DNA from: Arion vulgaris
Lineage: Eukaryota > Mollusca > Gastropoda > Stylommatophora > Arionidae
NCBI GenBank assembly: GCA_020796225.1
Contig: CM036756.1
Location: forward strand, 67,019,152 to 67,083,151
Reading direction: 5' to 3'
Length of the DNA stretch: 64,000 nucleotides
Part shown: positions 12,395 to 22,384 of the stretch, piece by piece
How positions within the stretch are numbered: the stretch's first letter is position 1
Layout: every line of letters starts with the position of its first letter
Position numbers and translations under genes: made by a program
The notes under the pieces: model-generated
What the model was told of the DNA's origin: nothing
The model's database searches: none
Seen by the model: only the letters and a program-made list of their open reading frames with translations

Positions 12395-12480
12395 TATGAT
12401 GCAGGAGTGCTAATTCCTTTCTTCGCTAGTGGAACATTGGGTGTGGGAAATGAACCCACAACCCTTTGTGTTACAATGAT
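12395..12480 (-). repeat. tRNA-like SINE head (fragment)
   Basis: On the minus strand the sequence reads GGTTGTGGGTTCATTTCCCAC, a box-B-like motif, with an A-box-like stretch upstream (TAGCGAAG). No full element end or target duplication could be made out. It sits in the intron homologous to that of Z9 but is not present there. Confidence 0.4.
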
Positions 12481-12689
12481 TTATGCATGTTGTGTTCCAC
12501 ATATCATGGAAATATCAAAGAAATTGTTTGAAACAAAAACCTGTTATTGCTGACTTCAAAATTTCAATGACATGAATAAATGCAGAAACCTGATATTCCA
12601 TGCTTTGTCCATCTTATTAAAAGTATGTTACCATGTTTCAATCTGCAATATTCTCATCATTATTTTAATCTGCAGTTTCACTGCTATTG

Positions 12690-12960
12690 TTTTTTAGACA
12701 GTTTCTAGTGGTCGAGACGTTTGCTTTGCGATCTGACGGCTGTGGATTTTAATTCGGGTCGCTGATCACTCGGTTCACAAATGCAAGCTCTTTCTGAGAT
12801 CCTATGATTGTTACTGGAGCTACAGAGTTTGTGTTTTGTGCAATATCTTAGGCAAGTAGCGTGTCATTTCTGTACAGAAGGACAGTCATATATGGAAACC
12901 TGCTGCAATGAAGTTAGACATTCACCTTTAAACAGTATATAGAAATTTTAAAGCTATAAT
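12690..12960 (+). repeat. tRNA-derived SINE, family B copy 1
   Basis: A tRNA-like head (AGTGGTCGAGACGTTTGC then a decayed box B, AATTCGGGTCGC) precedes a body with GATTGTTACTGGAGCTACAGAG and CTGCAATGAAGTTAGACATTC. The copy at 15255-15500 shares this body in the same order and orientation. Confidence 0.55.
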
Positions 12961-12999
12961 TTAAAGGGTTTAATTCCCTTTAAAGCTATAATTACATCT

Positions 13000-13440
13000 G
13001 TTTACACCATGAGTACTTTCTATATGTCTCATAATATTCTTGTTCCTGAATCTACCATCATAAATAAAGCAAGAGAAATATGAACTATTTTGCACTGTGC
13101 TGTGCTACTGCAAGACATATTTGGTGACAAAATATTTTGGACATATTTTGCAGACGAATGGTTCTGCTGCACCAGTCAAAGGTGTCTCATCAAAGAAAAC
13201 ATCTCAACAAAGTGTTGTTCATAAGAACCACCTAATGATAGTTCTATGCAACATAAAAAATGTATTTCCACAGAGCTGTTCTAGACATGAAGATGTCTTT
13301 CCTCAAAATGTTCAGATGAAAAGGTTATGTGACTTATAATGATGATCTTCACAGACTGGTATTTTGTGTAACTCTTTCATTTGCTACAGCTATCAATTAA
13401 CAATATGAGCTGCAGTTGAAATATAGTTAGAAAGTTTAAT
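13000..13440 (-). pseudogene. Decayed zinc-finger exon, copy of Z11
   Basis: Read on the minus strand this segment aligns base by base with Z11 (18643-19178) and its flanks. Shared landmarks on the plus strand include AGCAAGA(G)AAATATGAACTATT, the cysteine-region CATCTCAACAAAGTGTTGTT, TCCACAGAGCTGTTCT, CTTTCCTCAAAA and the AGCTGCAG near the intron side. Indels and substitutions destroy the frame: the tail finger and several ligands are gone. It lies directly 3' of Z9, just as Z11 lies directly 3' of Z12. A plus-strand 80-codon frame here is a shadow. Confidence 0.82.
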
Positions 13441-13510
13441 AAGAAAAAAAAAATAACAAACATATGATGTTCAGTATGTATGTCAGTTTGCAACAATTTT
13501 TGTAACATAT

Positions 13511-13974
13511 TCATTTTCTTATACCAAATGGCTTTTCATTTACAGTGCACTGAAGAACATGAGTTCTAAATGCTTCGTCTTTTATATAACTTTTGCACTG
13601 TCTACATTCTTTCATTTTATGGCTAAATCGCACATGGTCATTCATATGATGTTTGTGCTTGAATCTTGCTTTACAGAATTCACAAACAAAAGACTGGTTC
13701 ATGTGAAAGCCCTTATGGTGATGTCGAAGACCAGAATAACTTAAAAACCCTTTGCCACAAATCTGACATTGGAATGGCAGCTGCTGATTGTGGCTAGTGG
13801 ACATGTGCCGTTTCAACATGTATGCAGTAGCTGACACTTCTCCACAAAATGGACATGTATGATCTTCTGATACATTAGCTGTTGCTGAGAGTTTAACATG
13901 GCTTGGGATAGGCCGATTTAAGTTCTTAGTAGTGGAAGAGTATGTTCCAAGGCGGCTTGCATTATTTTCTCCAT
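13511..13974 (-). CDS. Zinc-finger terminal exon Z9 (3 C2H2 + CCHC; mosaic)
   Basis: The acceptor is CTTTTCAG with first base 13974, phase 1 (GENNASRLGTYSSTTKN). Fingers 1-3 (CPFCGEV...H, CQICGKGFLSYSGLRHH, CEFCKARFKHKHHMNDH) are near copies of Z8. The fourth, CRQC...HVLQC preceded by SHKMKE, is instead a near copy of the last finger of Z12. The switch in similarity falls at about 13625, between fingers 3 and 4, so this exon looks like a product of unequal exchange or conversion between array members. The frame is intact and ends EKPFGIRK. Confidence 0.85.
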
Positions 13975-14744
13975 CTGAAAAGAAAAATATTCTACATCGA
14001 TGTCAACCACTATATGGAAACTGCATGATATGGCTGGACATAAAAGGTTTTATATAGCTAAATATATTATTATATAATAAAAGAATATTACATTCAATCT
14101 GCTTTATTATGTTGTAATAGAACCAAATCAAATATGTTATCTAACAATGCTGAAACTGTGATACAGAGTAGAAATTTAGCAATGCAATATTGCAGACATG
14201 AATAACAAGTAATACCTTTAAAAAAGAACATATCTGTTCTCATTATATAGAAAAGTGCATACTCATACTACAATTTTAAAAATTTTAGACAAAAGTTCAT
14301 GTCTGTAAAACAAAGACCTAAATTATTAAATGCAAGCATTTGATGAAATAAAAACTTGTTACTACTGACTTCAAAATTTCAAAGACACAGTAAACTAAGC
14401 AACAGAACATCATAAAACATTTCCACATATTGTTCATACTTAGGTTTCAATGACTACATGGACTGAAGTATAAATACTATGTGTTATTATATGATTGTTA
14501 AACATCAACTTGTACATAAGCAGCTGAAGTGTAAGATAAAAGTGGTGTTAAAACAGTCTGGTACATACAATCAATAAACAATTACAACCTAATAGGTTCC
14601 AGGAACTATTTGCTGAAAATGACCATACTCCTATTAGGCTAAACAGTAGCCTGCTCATTATATGAAACTAGAACTGTGCTATCTGGTTGTCTGTGTGTTA
14701 TTGATAATTTTTAACAAGCAAATATTGACATGCATTAACTATAA

Positions 14745-15125
14745 ATCAGTCTTCTGAAAAACTAAATCAGCCTTTGTTAAAAAAAACTAGTCAGCCTGAA
14801 ATAGTAATCAGCCCTGTAAAAAAAGTCAGTATAAAAAACTAAACCCGCCTTGTAAAAAAACTAGTCGGTATAAAAAACCAAATCCGCCTTGTAAAAAAAA
14901 AATTAATCAGTCTGAAAAACTACATCAGCCTTGTTAGAAAATGTCTGCCTTCTGAAAAACTAGTCAGCCTTCTTGAAAAATGAAATCAACCTTGTGAAAA
15001 AGTGACAAACTAAATCAGCCTTGTGAAAAACTAATTCAGCCTTGTTGAAAAACTATGTCAATCTTTTTAAAAAATGTAATCAGCTTTGTGAAAAATTAAA
15101 GCAACCCTATGAAGAAACGGTAAAA
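14745..15125. repeat. Degenerate short tandem repeat
   Basis: About 380 bp of irregular units built around AATCAGCCTTGTGAAAAACTA, with variable runs of A and variants such as CCCGCCTTGTAAAAAAACTAG. Unit length varies from about 20 to 45 bp. No coding potential seen. Confidence 0.75.
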
Positions 15126-15254
15126 ATGATCAAAAAATAATCACAATATATTTTACTAATCTATACATCAAACACATACATATAGCAAAACCACAATGGA
15201 TGAACAGCCCCCTAGAGCTGTTTCTGCATTGTTATTCAAACTTCTGGAGCATCC

Positions 15255-15500
15255 TATAACATAATGCTACACTATATGATGCTACAGAGGTTAAGCCTTG
15301 ACTTGCGAGTCGAGGGTTCGAATCCAAACCACATCGTTCTGTTCACGAGTGCTTTTTTTCCAGAACCCTAGGATTGTTGCAGGAGCTAAAGAGTTTGTGC
15401 AATACTCTCAGCAGGTGGCATGCCATTTCAGCGGAGAGGGACGAGAGATATGGGTAAAACCCAGTGCAATGAAGTCAATCCTTTGGCTTTAAAACAACTT
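15255..15500 (+). repeat. tRNA-derived SINE, family B copy 2
   Basis: The head reads AGAGGTTAAGCCTTGACTTG and then GAGGGTTCGAATCCAAACC, a good box B. The body (GATTGTTGCAGGAGCTAAAG, CCAGTGCAATGAAGTCAATCC) matches the copy at 12690-12960. It ends in an A-rich run at about 15500-15515. Confidence 0.7.
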
Positions 15501-15648
15501 TAAAAAAAAAAAAAACAAAGACGCTAATTTACAGAAGAATGGAATTATTTATCATTGCTTACAGCGACAAATTTCTCAGAGATATAGTATTATGTTGTTA
15601 ATATTCATAAGTTGTATGAGAATTGCCTTTCCAGATATTACTTCAGCA

Positions 15649-15868
15649 AGAGGAGCATCTGGCTGAATGGATTAGAGCACGGCTCCCATGCTGGAGACCT
15701 GTGTTCAATTCATGGTACAGACAGGATTTTTTGTCTGTTTTGGGCATAAATGAAAAATCCTAACCTGAACAGTTTTGCGGCGACTGCACTAGCCATTAAA
15801 TTCCTCAGACTCTCGTCCCACACCAGCCTAAAAAGCGGTACTATAGGGAGTCACAACAGTTTTTAATG
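15649..15868 (+). repeat. tRNA-derived SINE, family A copy 1 with 9-bp target duplication
   Basis: A 220-bp element flanked by perfect ACTTCAGCA repeats (15640-15648 and 15869-15877). The head contains TGGCTGAATGGATTAGAGCAC and a box-B-like GTGTTCAATTCATGG. The body has ATCCTAACCTGAACAG and TGACTGCAC-type sequence ending in AAAAAGCGGTACTATAGGGAG. A second copy lies at 60904-61124. It inserted 23 bp past the stop of finger exon Z10. Confidence 0.9.
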
Positions 15869-15900
15869 ACTTCAGCACATGTGGTATTAAGATCACTATG

Positions 15901-16325
15901 TTAAAGAGCTGACCACTCCCTTATCTTATGGACTCCCAGAATGTGCCGTTTCAATGTATGTTTATGCTGGAACCTGGCATCACAAACATTGCACGCAAAC
16001 TGGCGCCCTGCATGAGCTTCAATATGATGTTTTAACCCTGTCATGGAAAAAAAACCTTTCTGGCACATGTAACAAGTGAAAGGCAATGCATTCTTTTCCC
16101 TATGACAATCATTTATATGTTTCTGAAACATGCTCCGTGAATCCAGTATACACTCACAATAGCTGCATTGAACTGAAGAAACTGGAAATTCACTGTTGTG
16201 ATTTGCTCCTGTCTGACTGACTCCTGACATCAACATAGATGACCTGGTCTGACCAGAACCATGTGATATTGAATGAAATGAATGCAGTTGGGGTTGAGCT
16301 TGGTCTGTCTGGGACACTTCTGGTC
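15901..16325 (-). CDS. Zinc-finger terminal exon Z10 (no fourth finger)
   Basis: The acceptor CACTCAATTTCAG starts the exon at 16325, phase 1 (PEVSQTDQAQPQLH). The leader is Ser/Gln/His-rich. Fingers: CSYCECILDSRSMFQKH, CYMCQKGFFSMTGLKHH and CNVCDARFQHKHTLKRH, then HKIREWSAL and the stop. The C-terminal CCHC finger of its siblings is missing. Removing the SINE at 15649-15868 does not restore a recognisable finger, so the loss seems to predate that insertion. Confidence 0.82.
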
Positions 16326-16329
16326 CTGA

Positions 16330-18240
16330 AATTGAGTGATTATACCTGCTTTTAGTTCACAGCGTGCGTCTTGTTTAATGTCAATGTAACATACTACAGG
16401 AGTAATATAAGTATCACATTACAGACTAATAATAGTAATATCACATTTTATTACCACAGTTTATGGACAGTACTTCAGTAAGTTACTGTGAGCTCTTGAT
16501 TCAACAATAGACTCAGTTATATCCACTTACAATTACTATTTATGTGTTATAAGCTAGCAACAATAATAGAACTGGATACTAAATGAGAGATTAAAGATGA
16601 ATAGAACATACCCTCATTAAACAACAGAACAATATAACCAGACATGTTCTTAAATGGAGCGCACATGGGAAGAGAAAGAGTAGGTAGGTCAAAGAAAACA
16701 AATAGATTATTAGAGCAACAAGATTCAGTTTCAAATAATAATAAATGGAGAGTGATAAGCTGCAGTTCTATACTTCAAGTGAAATGAAGAGTGTTAATGT
16801 AACATAATTCAGCAATAGGCATAGAAAAAAAAGTGTCTAAAAAAAAAATTGTTTGCCTCAAATAGAATGTATTTCTTGTGTGGATTTTGTGGCTCTTGTT
16901 GGTGGAAAAAATAGCTATACTGCACCTAAGCATGTTCCAAAAAGGGGCTATAATATATTGTGAATGTCACTAATAATCTTGTCAAATACAATACTCCTGC
17001 AAAAATCACCTCCATATTTTGGCATAAAGCAGGTGATACCTAAATTTGTAAACAAAAATTGGTAGTCTAAACTTTAAAAAAAAAGGATGGGATGTGGTAT
17101 GACTGAAGTTGAAATAAATATGAACAATAAGCAGCAAAATGTCAGTTTCACTAACGCAAGCACAAATAAATAGCATAGAACTGTACTATGCTTTCGAGGA
17201 ATTGAAAAAAATGAAGGAACAACAACTTCTCTGATCATATTAGTTAACCTCAAACGGGAATGCATGTCAAGTAGATAAATACAAAATCAAAGAAAGACCC
17301 TTAACACTCGTTAAAAACATATCTTTTACCTTTTTAAAAAAAAATATTCATTATTTTTTTTATTTAAACTGTTAAAAAAAAAAAAAAAAGGATATCATTA
17401 TGTGTTGACTTTTAAGAGAAACATATACATTCTCCCTAAGAGTCATGAACTAATGCTAATATCTCTTGCTCAGTAGATACAGAACTCACACAAAGATAAC
17501 TCAAATGCACATTGGTATTTTTGCAACATATAGTATATTTAATGCATTCTCAGGACAGTCTCTATAAACATGCAGTAATCAATGTAAACAATATAAAATA
17601 CAATACAAAATACAGTACACAATACAAAATTTATTTAAAAGAATATAAATATGGCCAGTTAAAATAATATGTGGTTTCAAATATAATGTCAGTTAAGTTA
17701 TACAAAGTCAGGCTGTCCTTTGTTTTCAACAAATGAATAAAAAAAAAAAAACAATATACTTCTACTATCATGTTTTTATAGAAAGTCCTAGTCTTCAATG
17801 CTGTTGATATTACAATAGAACTAGTCCTAGAATGGCACGGGTGATGACCAAATGCACTTAACTTGGTCAATTTCTTCGCAGATATGTTCCCAGTAATAAA
17901 AACCAATAAATAGCAGTGGTCTATGTTTGCTGACAGACTCACTTGTACAGTTGATCCAGCGGTTCAAGAATCACACAATCTAGTGGGTGCTGGTGCATTG
18001 CAACATTCCAGAAAATAAAATTATGCCTATTAATAGCTCTCCTGACAAAACATATCTGTGATTTTAGCTCTACAACTGACATACATCTGCTGAACTGTCA
18101 ATGCTATCAAGAACAGAGAAGCACAAGACCAAGTCATGTCTCTCAACACACAAAAAATTATGGTGGTATGAAAGCAAAAAATAAAGAAGATATCTGAGCT
18201 TTTGTGATAGATGTTCAACCACAGGCATTTTCTTGGAGTA
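16330..18240. other. Gap without recognised genes
   Basis: AT-rich sequence with many A and T homopolymers (for example near 17325-17390 and 17735-17750). No finger remnant, transposase or tRNA-like head was found. In the array model it is the intron between Z11 and Z10 together with the 3'UTR of Z11. Confidence 0.45.
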
Positions 18241-18249
18241 ACAATCACA

Positions 18250-18640
18250 CTTATCAGATATGAAAGTATATCTGTAGTATTCATTACCCTACTTGCTCAA
18301 TTTGTAGTATTAATCACACTACTTGCTCAATCTGTAGTATTTTTATCACTACTTGTTCAATCTGTAATATTTCCATCAGTCTTCTTGCTACCATACTTCA
18401 ATCTGCAGTATCTCCAATACTCTTCATGTTACCAAGTTTCAATCTGTAGTATTCATCTCTCTACTTGTTCAATCTGTAGTATTTCCATCAGTCTTCTTGC
18501 TATCGTACTTCATTCTGCAGCATCTCCATCACTCTGCATGTTACCAAGTTTCAATCTGTAGTATTTTCATTACCCTACTCGTTCAATCTGCAGTATTTCC
18601 ATCAGTCTTCTTGTTACCATACTTCAACCTGCAGTGCCAC
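18250..18640. repeat. Imperfect tandem repeat of about 31 bp, with longer composite period
   Basis: Units centre on CTTGCTCAATCTGTAGTATT and CTTCTTGCTACCATACTTCA variants. It lies directly 3' of Z11. A short decayed stretch of the same motif (near 12610-12690, TTTCAATCTGCAATATTCTC) lies 3' of the pseudo-exon copied from Z11, which suggests the repeat was part of the duplicated segment. Confidence 0.75.
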
Positions 18641-18642
18641 TA

Positions 18643-19178
18643 CTACTGTCCTTCAGACGACTTCATCAAAGTCCCATCACAATACAGTATGTGTGAATTA
18701 AAGTCATCCCCAATCTTAAACAGAGTTGAGCAATAATTACACCTCTTTAAGCCATGAGTACTTTCCATGTGTCTCTTAATATTTTTCTTGTGCTTGAATT
18801 TAACATCACATATAAAGCAAGAAACATATGAACTATTATGCACTGAGCTGTGCTGTCGTAAGCCATCTCTGGTGATAAACCCTTTTTGACATACTTCACA
18901 GGTGAATGGTTCTATACCCAACATAGATGCCCCAGCAGTTTCTTGTGAATGTATCTCAACAAAGTGTTGTTGATAGGAAATACCTAATGGTAGTGCTATG
19001 CAACATAAGGAACATATTTCCACAGAGCTGTTCTGGTACTGACGACTTCTTTCCTCAAAATTGTCATATGGTCCACATGTAAGATTCTGTGGCCGATATA
19101 ATAATGATGATCTCTGCAGACTGGCTTTTTGTGAAGCTCCTAAAGAGCTTTTTCTTTTACTGCAACTACCAATAACAC
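18643..19178 (-). CDS. Zinc-finger terminal exon Z11 (3 C2H2 + 1 CCHC)
   Basis: The acceptor GTTTGTTTGCAG starts the exon at 19178, phase 1 (VIGSCSKRKSSLGAS). Fingers: CSLCCIALPLGISYQQH, CEVCQKGFITRDGLRQH, CFICDVKFKHKKNIKRH and CNYC...HILYC, followed by DGTLMKSSEGQ. A longer-than-usual linker (HSQETAGASMLGIEPF) separates fingers 1 and 2. The frame is intact, while its copy at 13000-13440 has decayed. Only about 130 bp separate it from Z12. Confidence 0.85.
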
Positions 19179-19307
19179 CTGCAAACAAACAAAACATTAA
19201 CACATCAGCTGCAGCTACAGTATTTTAGTAAGTGTGATAAGGAAACAACTAACACATACAAGGGGTTCAAAATGTGTGCCCCAGCATGATATAATCCATC
19301 ACTGTAC

Positions 19308-19881
19308 TCATTTTGTAACATAAGTTGATGTATTTTCATTTCCAGTGCACTGAAGAATATGAATTCCGAATATTTCTCCTTTTATATAGCATTTGCACTG
19401 TCTACATTCTTTCATTTTATGGCTAATTTCTAGATGTCTTTTGAGATTTCGGCTGTACTTGAATGTATGACTACATATCGAGCACTGTGATTTCACAAAG
19501 TGTGTTTCCATGTGATGATTAAGTCCAGACTGAGAAAAAATCCTCTTCCACACTCACCGCAGTTGTAAGGAGACGACATGGGCATTTCTGAGTGTTGATC
19601 CGTCATGTGACGATTAAGTAAACTTTTGGAAGTGAATTGTATCGAGCAGTATTGGCACACATTATGCAGTCCTTGTATCTCATGTATTGTGTGTTTTGAT
19701 ACAGGTAATCTACCCGATGTGCTTGAGCGCTGCCGCCTCAAACCACTTGCAGCTGCAGGTAACATGTTCATGTCTGTACGTATATCATGTTGATTATCAC
19801 TCATTACTGGCAAGTTTTCACTAAATGTTAACTGTGGATATGTCTGATGAGTACCTGTTCTCAAATGCTGGTAATGTTCCT
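19308..19881 (-). CDS. Zinc-finger terminal exon Z12 (one frameshift)
   Basis: The acceptor CTTTTGTTTCAG starts the exon at 19881, phase 1 (EEHYQHLRTGTHQTY). Finger 1 is CQYCSIQFTSKSLLNRH. Finger 2 starts CGECGRGFF and then loses frame within a homopolymer (A run at 19535-19540 on the plus strand); the other frame continues SQSGLNHHMETH, then finger 3 (CSICSHTFKYSRNLKRH) and the terminal finger CRQC...HILQC. One extra base in the run would give one open frame. This is either a sequencing or assembly error or a recent loss of function. The tail is the source or sister of the Z9 tail. Confidence 0.75.
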
Positions 19882-20112
19882 CTGAAACAAAAGAAATTGT
19901 AAGTTTGTACTCATAACAATTAATCCACGATGACAAAACTGCATAAGAAAAGCACAACAGCAATAATATGTGTTTCCAATTGCTTAAATGCAGTGACAAC
20001 CAACAAGCCATTGTACATTTGGGTGAAACAATTAAAATGACAAACAACGTTATGCAACTAAAGAATGTATTGACAAATCATAAATGCATTCAGCTTATTA
20101 TTTCCGCATACA

Positions 20113-20355
20113 GGTTATACAATTATATCAGGCGTTCATATTTACACAAACATGAGAAGAAGCTTCCAGAACTTTGTAGGTGTCACCGCAGTGTCTGCAG
20201 AATTTTATTCCATGTAGCATTTCAATGTGTCTGGTTTATACAATTATATCAGGCGTTCATATTAACACAAACGTGAGAAGTAGCTTCCAGAACTTTGTAA
20301 GTGTCGCCGCAATGTCTGCAGAACTTTATTCCATGTAGCATTTCAATGTGTCTGG
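20113..20355. repeat. Tandem duplication (121 bp) of the Z13 exon tail
   Basis: Two adjacent copies with a period of 121 bp, each starting near TTATACAATTATATCAGGCG and ending GCATTTCAATGTGTCTGG. The right copy is the coding end of Z13 (its last finger and stop). The left copy lies in what would be the 3'UTR and is not needed for the frame. Differences are few, so the event is fairly recent. Confidence 0.9.
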
Positions 20356-20736
20356 TTAAATTCCTCTTGAAAGTAAAACTGGAGGTGCACCAAGTGCAGG
20401 AAAATAGCTGTCCTGTATGCTTGAGTTCATGCTGATGCAATCCAACTTTAGAGAAGAATCCTTTCTGACATTGAGAGCATTTATATGGTACTGATTCTTT
20501 GTGATATTCATTCATGTGTCTCTGATAGTAGAACCTAGTTTCCAAGACATGGTTACATATTGTGCACTGAATGCTTTGATCATTAGGAATTGCAGAGCGA
20601 GTGGCATACATTGTACTTGTTGTAGTGGGAGAGACAAAAGGTGACGGTGACGATATATGTGGTAATGTCCCAGTGTGATGACCTGTCTGAGGTCTGGGTC
20701 GAGATTCTGGAGTCCAATGCTCATATGCAGGGTGTT
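20249..20736 (-). CDS. Zinc-finger terminal exon Z13 (first in transcription order)
   Basis: The acceptor CCCTTCATTTCAG starts the exon at 20736, phase 1 (EHPAYEHWTPESRPRP). The leader is Pro/Thr/Ser-rich (PHISSPSPFVSPTTTS). Fingers: CTICNHVLETRFYYQRH, CSQCQKGFFSKVGLHQH and CTWCTSSFTFKRNLTRH. The fourth is degenerate: CRHCGDTYKVLEATSHVC has only one residue between His and the last Cys. Lying closest to the putative shared exons, it would be the first terminal exon reached by splicing. Confidence 0.84.
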
Positions 20737-20819
20737 CTGAAATGAAGGGTTGAAAATGTGCAATTCTTTTAAACATGCCAACATAGCTGCCTTTACACTT
20801 CTTCATTAAGGAGAACACA

Positions 20820-22379
20820 ATCTCTTAGATAAAATATAAGAAAGATCTCATACTATGCAGAACATATACATTTATTGAAGAAAATGTGAAAACTCAAAAA
20901 CTGAAGATAAGCAGTTCTATGCATTTCTATCAACAAAAAGCTGCTCAACAATTAACATATCAATATCTGTTATATGGTACATTGAAATCAGGTTTGGTAT
21001 GTTTACTGTTATCTGTACTACACTTTGCCAATATTATGATTCATATGTTTCACAGTGAAATGATTCTACTGTGCAGGCAATAGGCAATAATGACCCAAAA
21101 ATCACTTTTATTACCACATTCTTTGCTTAACAAATCATTTATAATATACTCAAAACCAAAATAATAAAAAACAATGTTATATGTACAATAAAATTAATAA
21201 CTCTGATACCAGTATTTTCAACACATTTCAAGGGACAGTTAATGGTACAAAATTCAGACTTTGTGCAAGTGTATTTTTTTATAGAATTATAAATAGAGTA
21301 TTTCTTTCAATTCCCAGTTGCAATCAAGTATGATTTCACAAGCACCGCACACATTTCTTGAGTTTTGTTGTACAATTGAGAAAAAAAATTATGAGTTTGA
21401 CAGTATACAGATGAGTTTCTATGGAGTTTGAACTCTGTATATGATATTAATTTTCCTCATGTATACAATTCAAAGAATAACTATGGTATTCTCTACAAAA
21501 TCATAGTCTTCCACAGAATGTACATTAAAAAACCTCAAGTTTTGAACTATAGACAAAATAGCAATAAAACAAGTACTGTATTTTCATAAACAATTCACAC
21601 ATTATCTTATACTGGTCTATGTGAGACAACTAGTAACCATACATTTTAAATTCCAGCAAGTTTTCAGAAATACATTTTAGGCATGTGGAAAGTTTCCAGT
21701 CACTTATAGCCAAGTAAGTAAAACTCCGAGCAGCTTGGCTTAATAATTAACAATGAAGACTACAAAAGAAATCAGGGGACTGGCCATGGCAATTGAAAAG
21801 ATAATTAAAATGTAGCACAACATCAGCAAGAAAACAAAAGTAAAACTTAGGGAAATATTTTTTCTGAGGCAACATATGGAAGTGTTTACAAAAGCATTAT
21901 AGAAGTCAATTTTTTAAAGAAAGTGATACAGAAAAATTCTTCATACATTTATTTTCTGGTGCCCTGTATTCTGTATAGTTTTTTCCTCATATAAAGATAG
22001 CACACAGGCTATTCAGCAATGCTCACAATCATTACAAAACAACAAAGTAAATGGCATATATCCAATGTTATCCACATCATAGAACAACTATTGGATAGTA
22101 TTATAACTGGCATATGAGATTATAGAATCCTAGGAAAATGTTTTTAAATGAAACATTATTTCCATCACATAATTGTCAGCATTATGCAAGCTCTCAGAAA
22201 GATTTACTATGGAAAAAAAAGTATCTCAAAATTAACAAAATGTCAATTTTTTTTAATATAAAGGTGATGTATGCTTTTTATTGTGGCCAACATTCACAAA
22301 ATGTCAAGCAAATATGTAAATGAACCTGAAATATGTTAAATAGCTAAATTATTGTCATGTGTAAGAATCATGTGATTAA
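20820..22379. other. Gap without recognised genes
   Basis: AT-rich intronic-looking DNA upstream (minus sense) of Z13. No finger, transposon protein or tRNA-like head was recognised. Confidence 0.45.
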
Positions 22380-22384
22380 TTACT

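Noticed and set aside
13097..13339. Plus-strand 80-codon frame
   Set aside because: It is the antisense of a decayed copy of finger exon Z11.
15255..15330. Functional tRNA gene
   Set aside because: The box-B region is tRNA-like, but no acceptor stem pairs and the head continues into a SINE body shared with another copy.
20100..20240. Additional zinc-finger exon 3' of Z13
   Set aside because: It is a 121-bp tandem copy of the Z13 tail only, with no acceptor or first fingers of its own.
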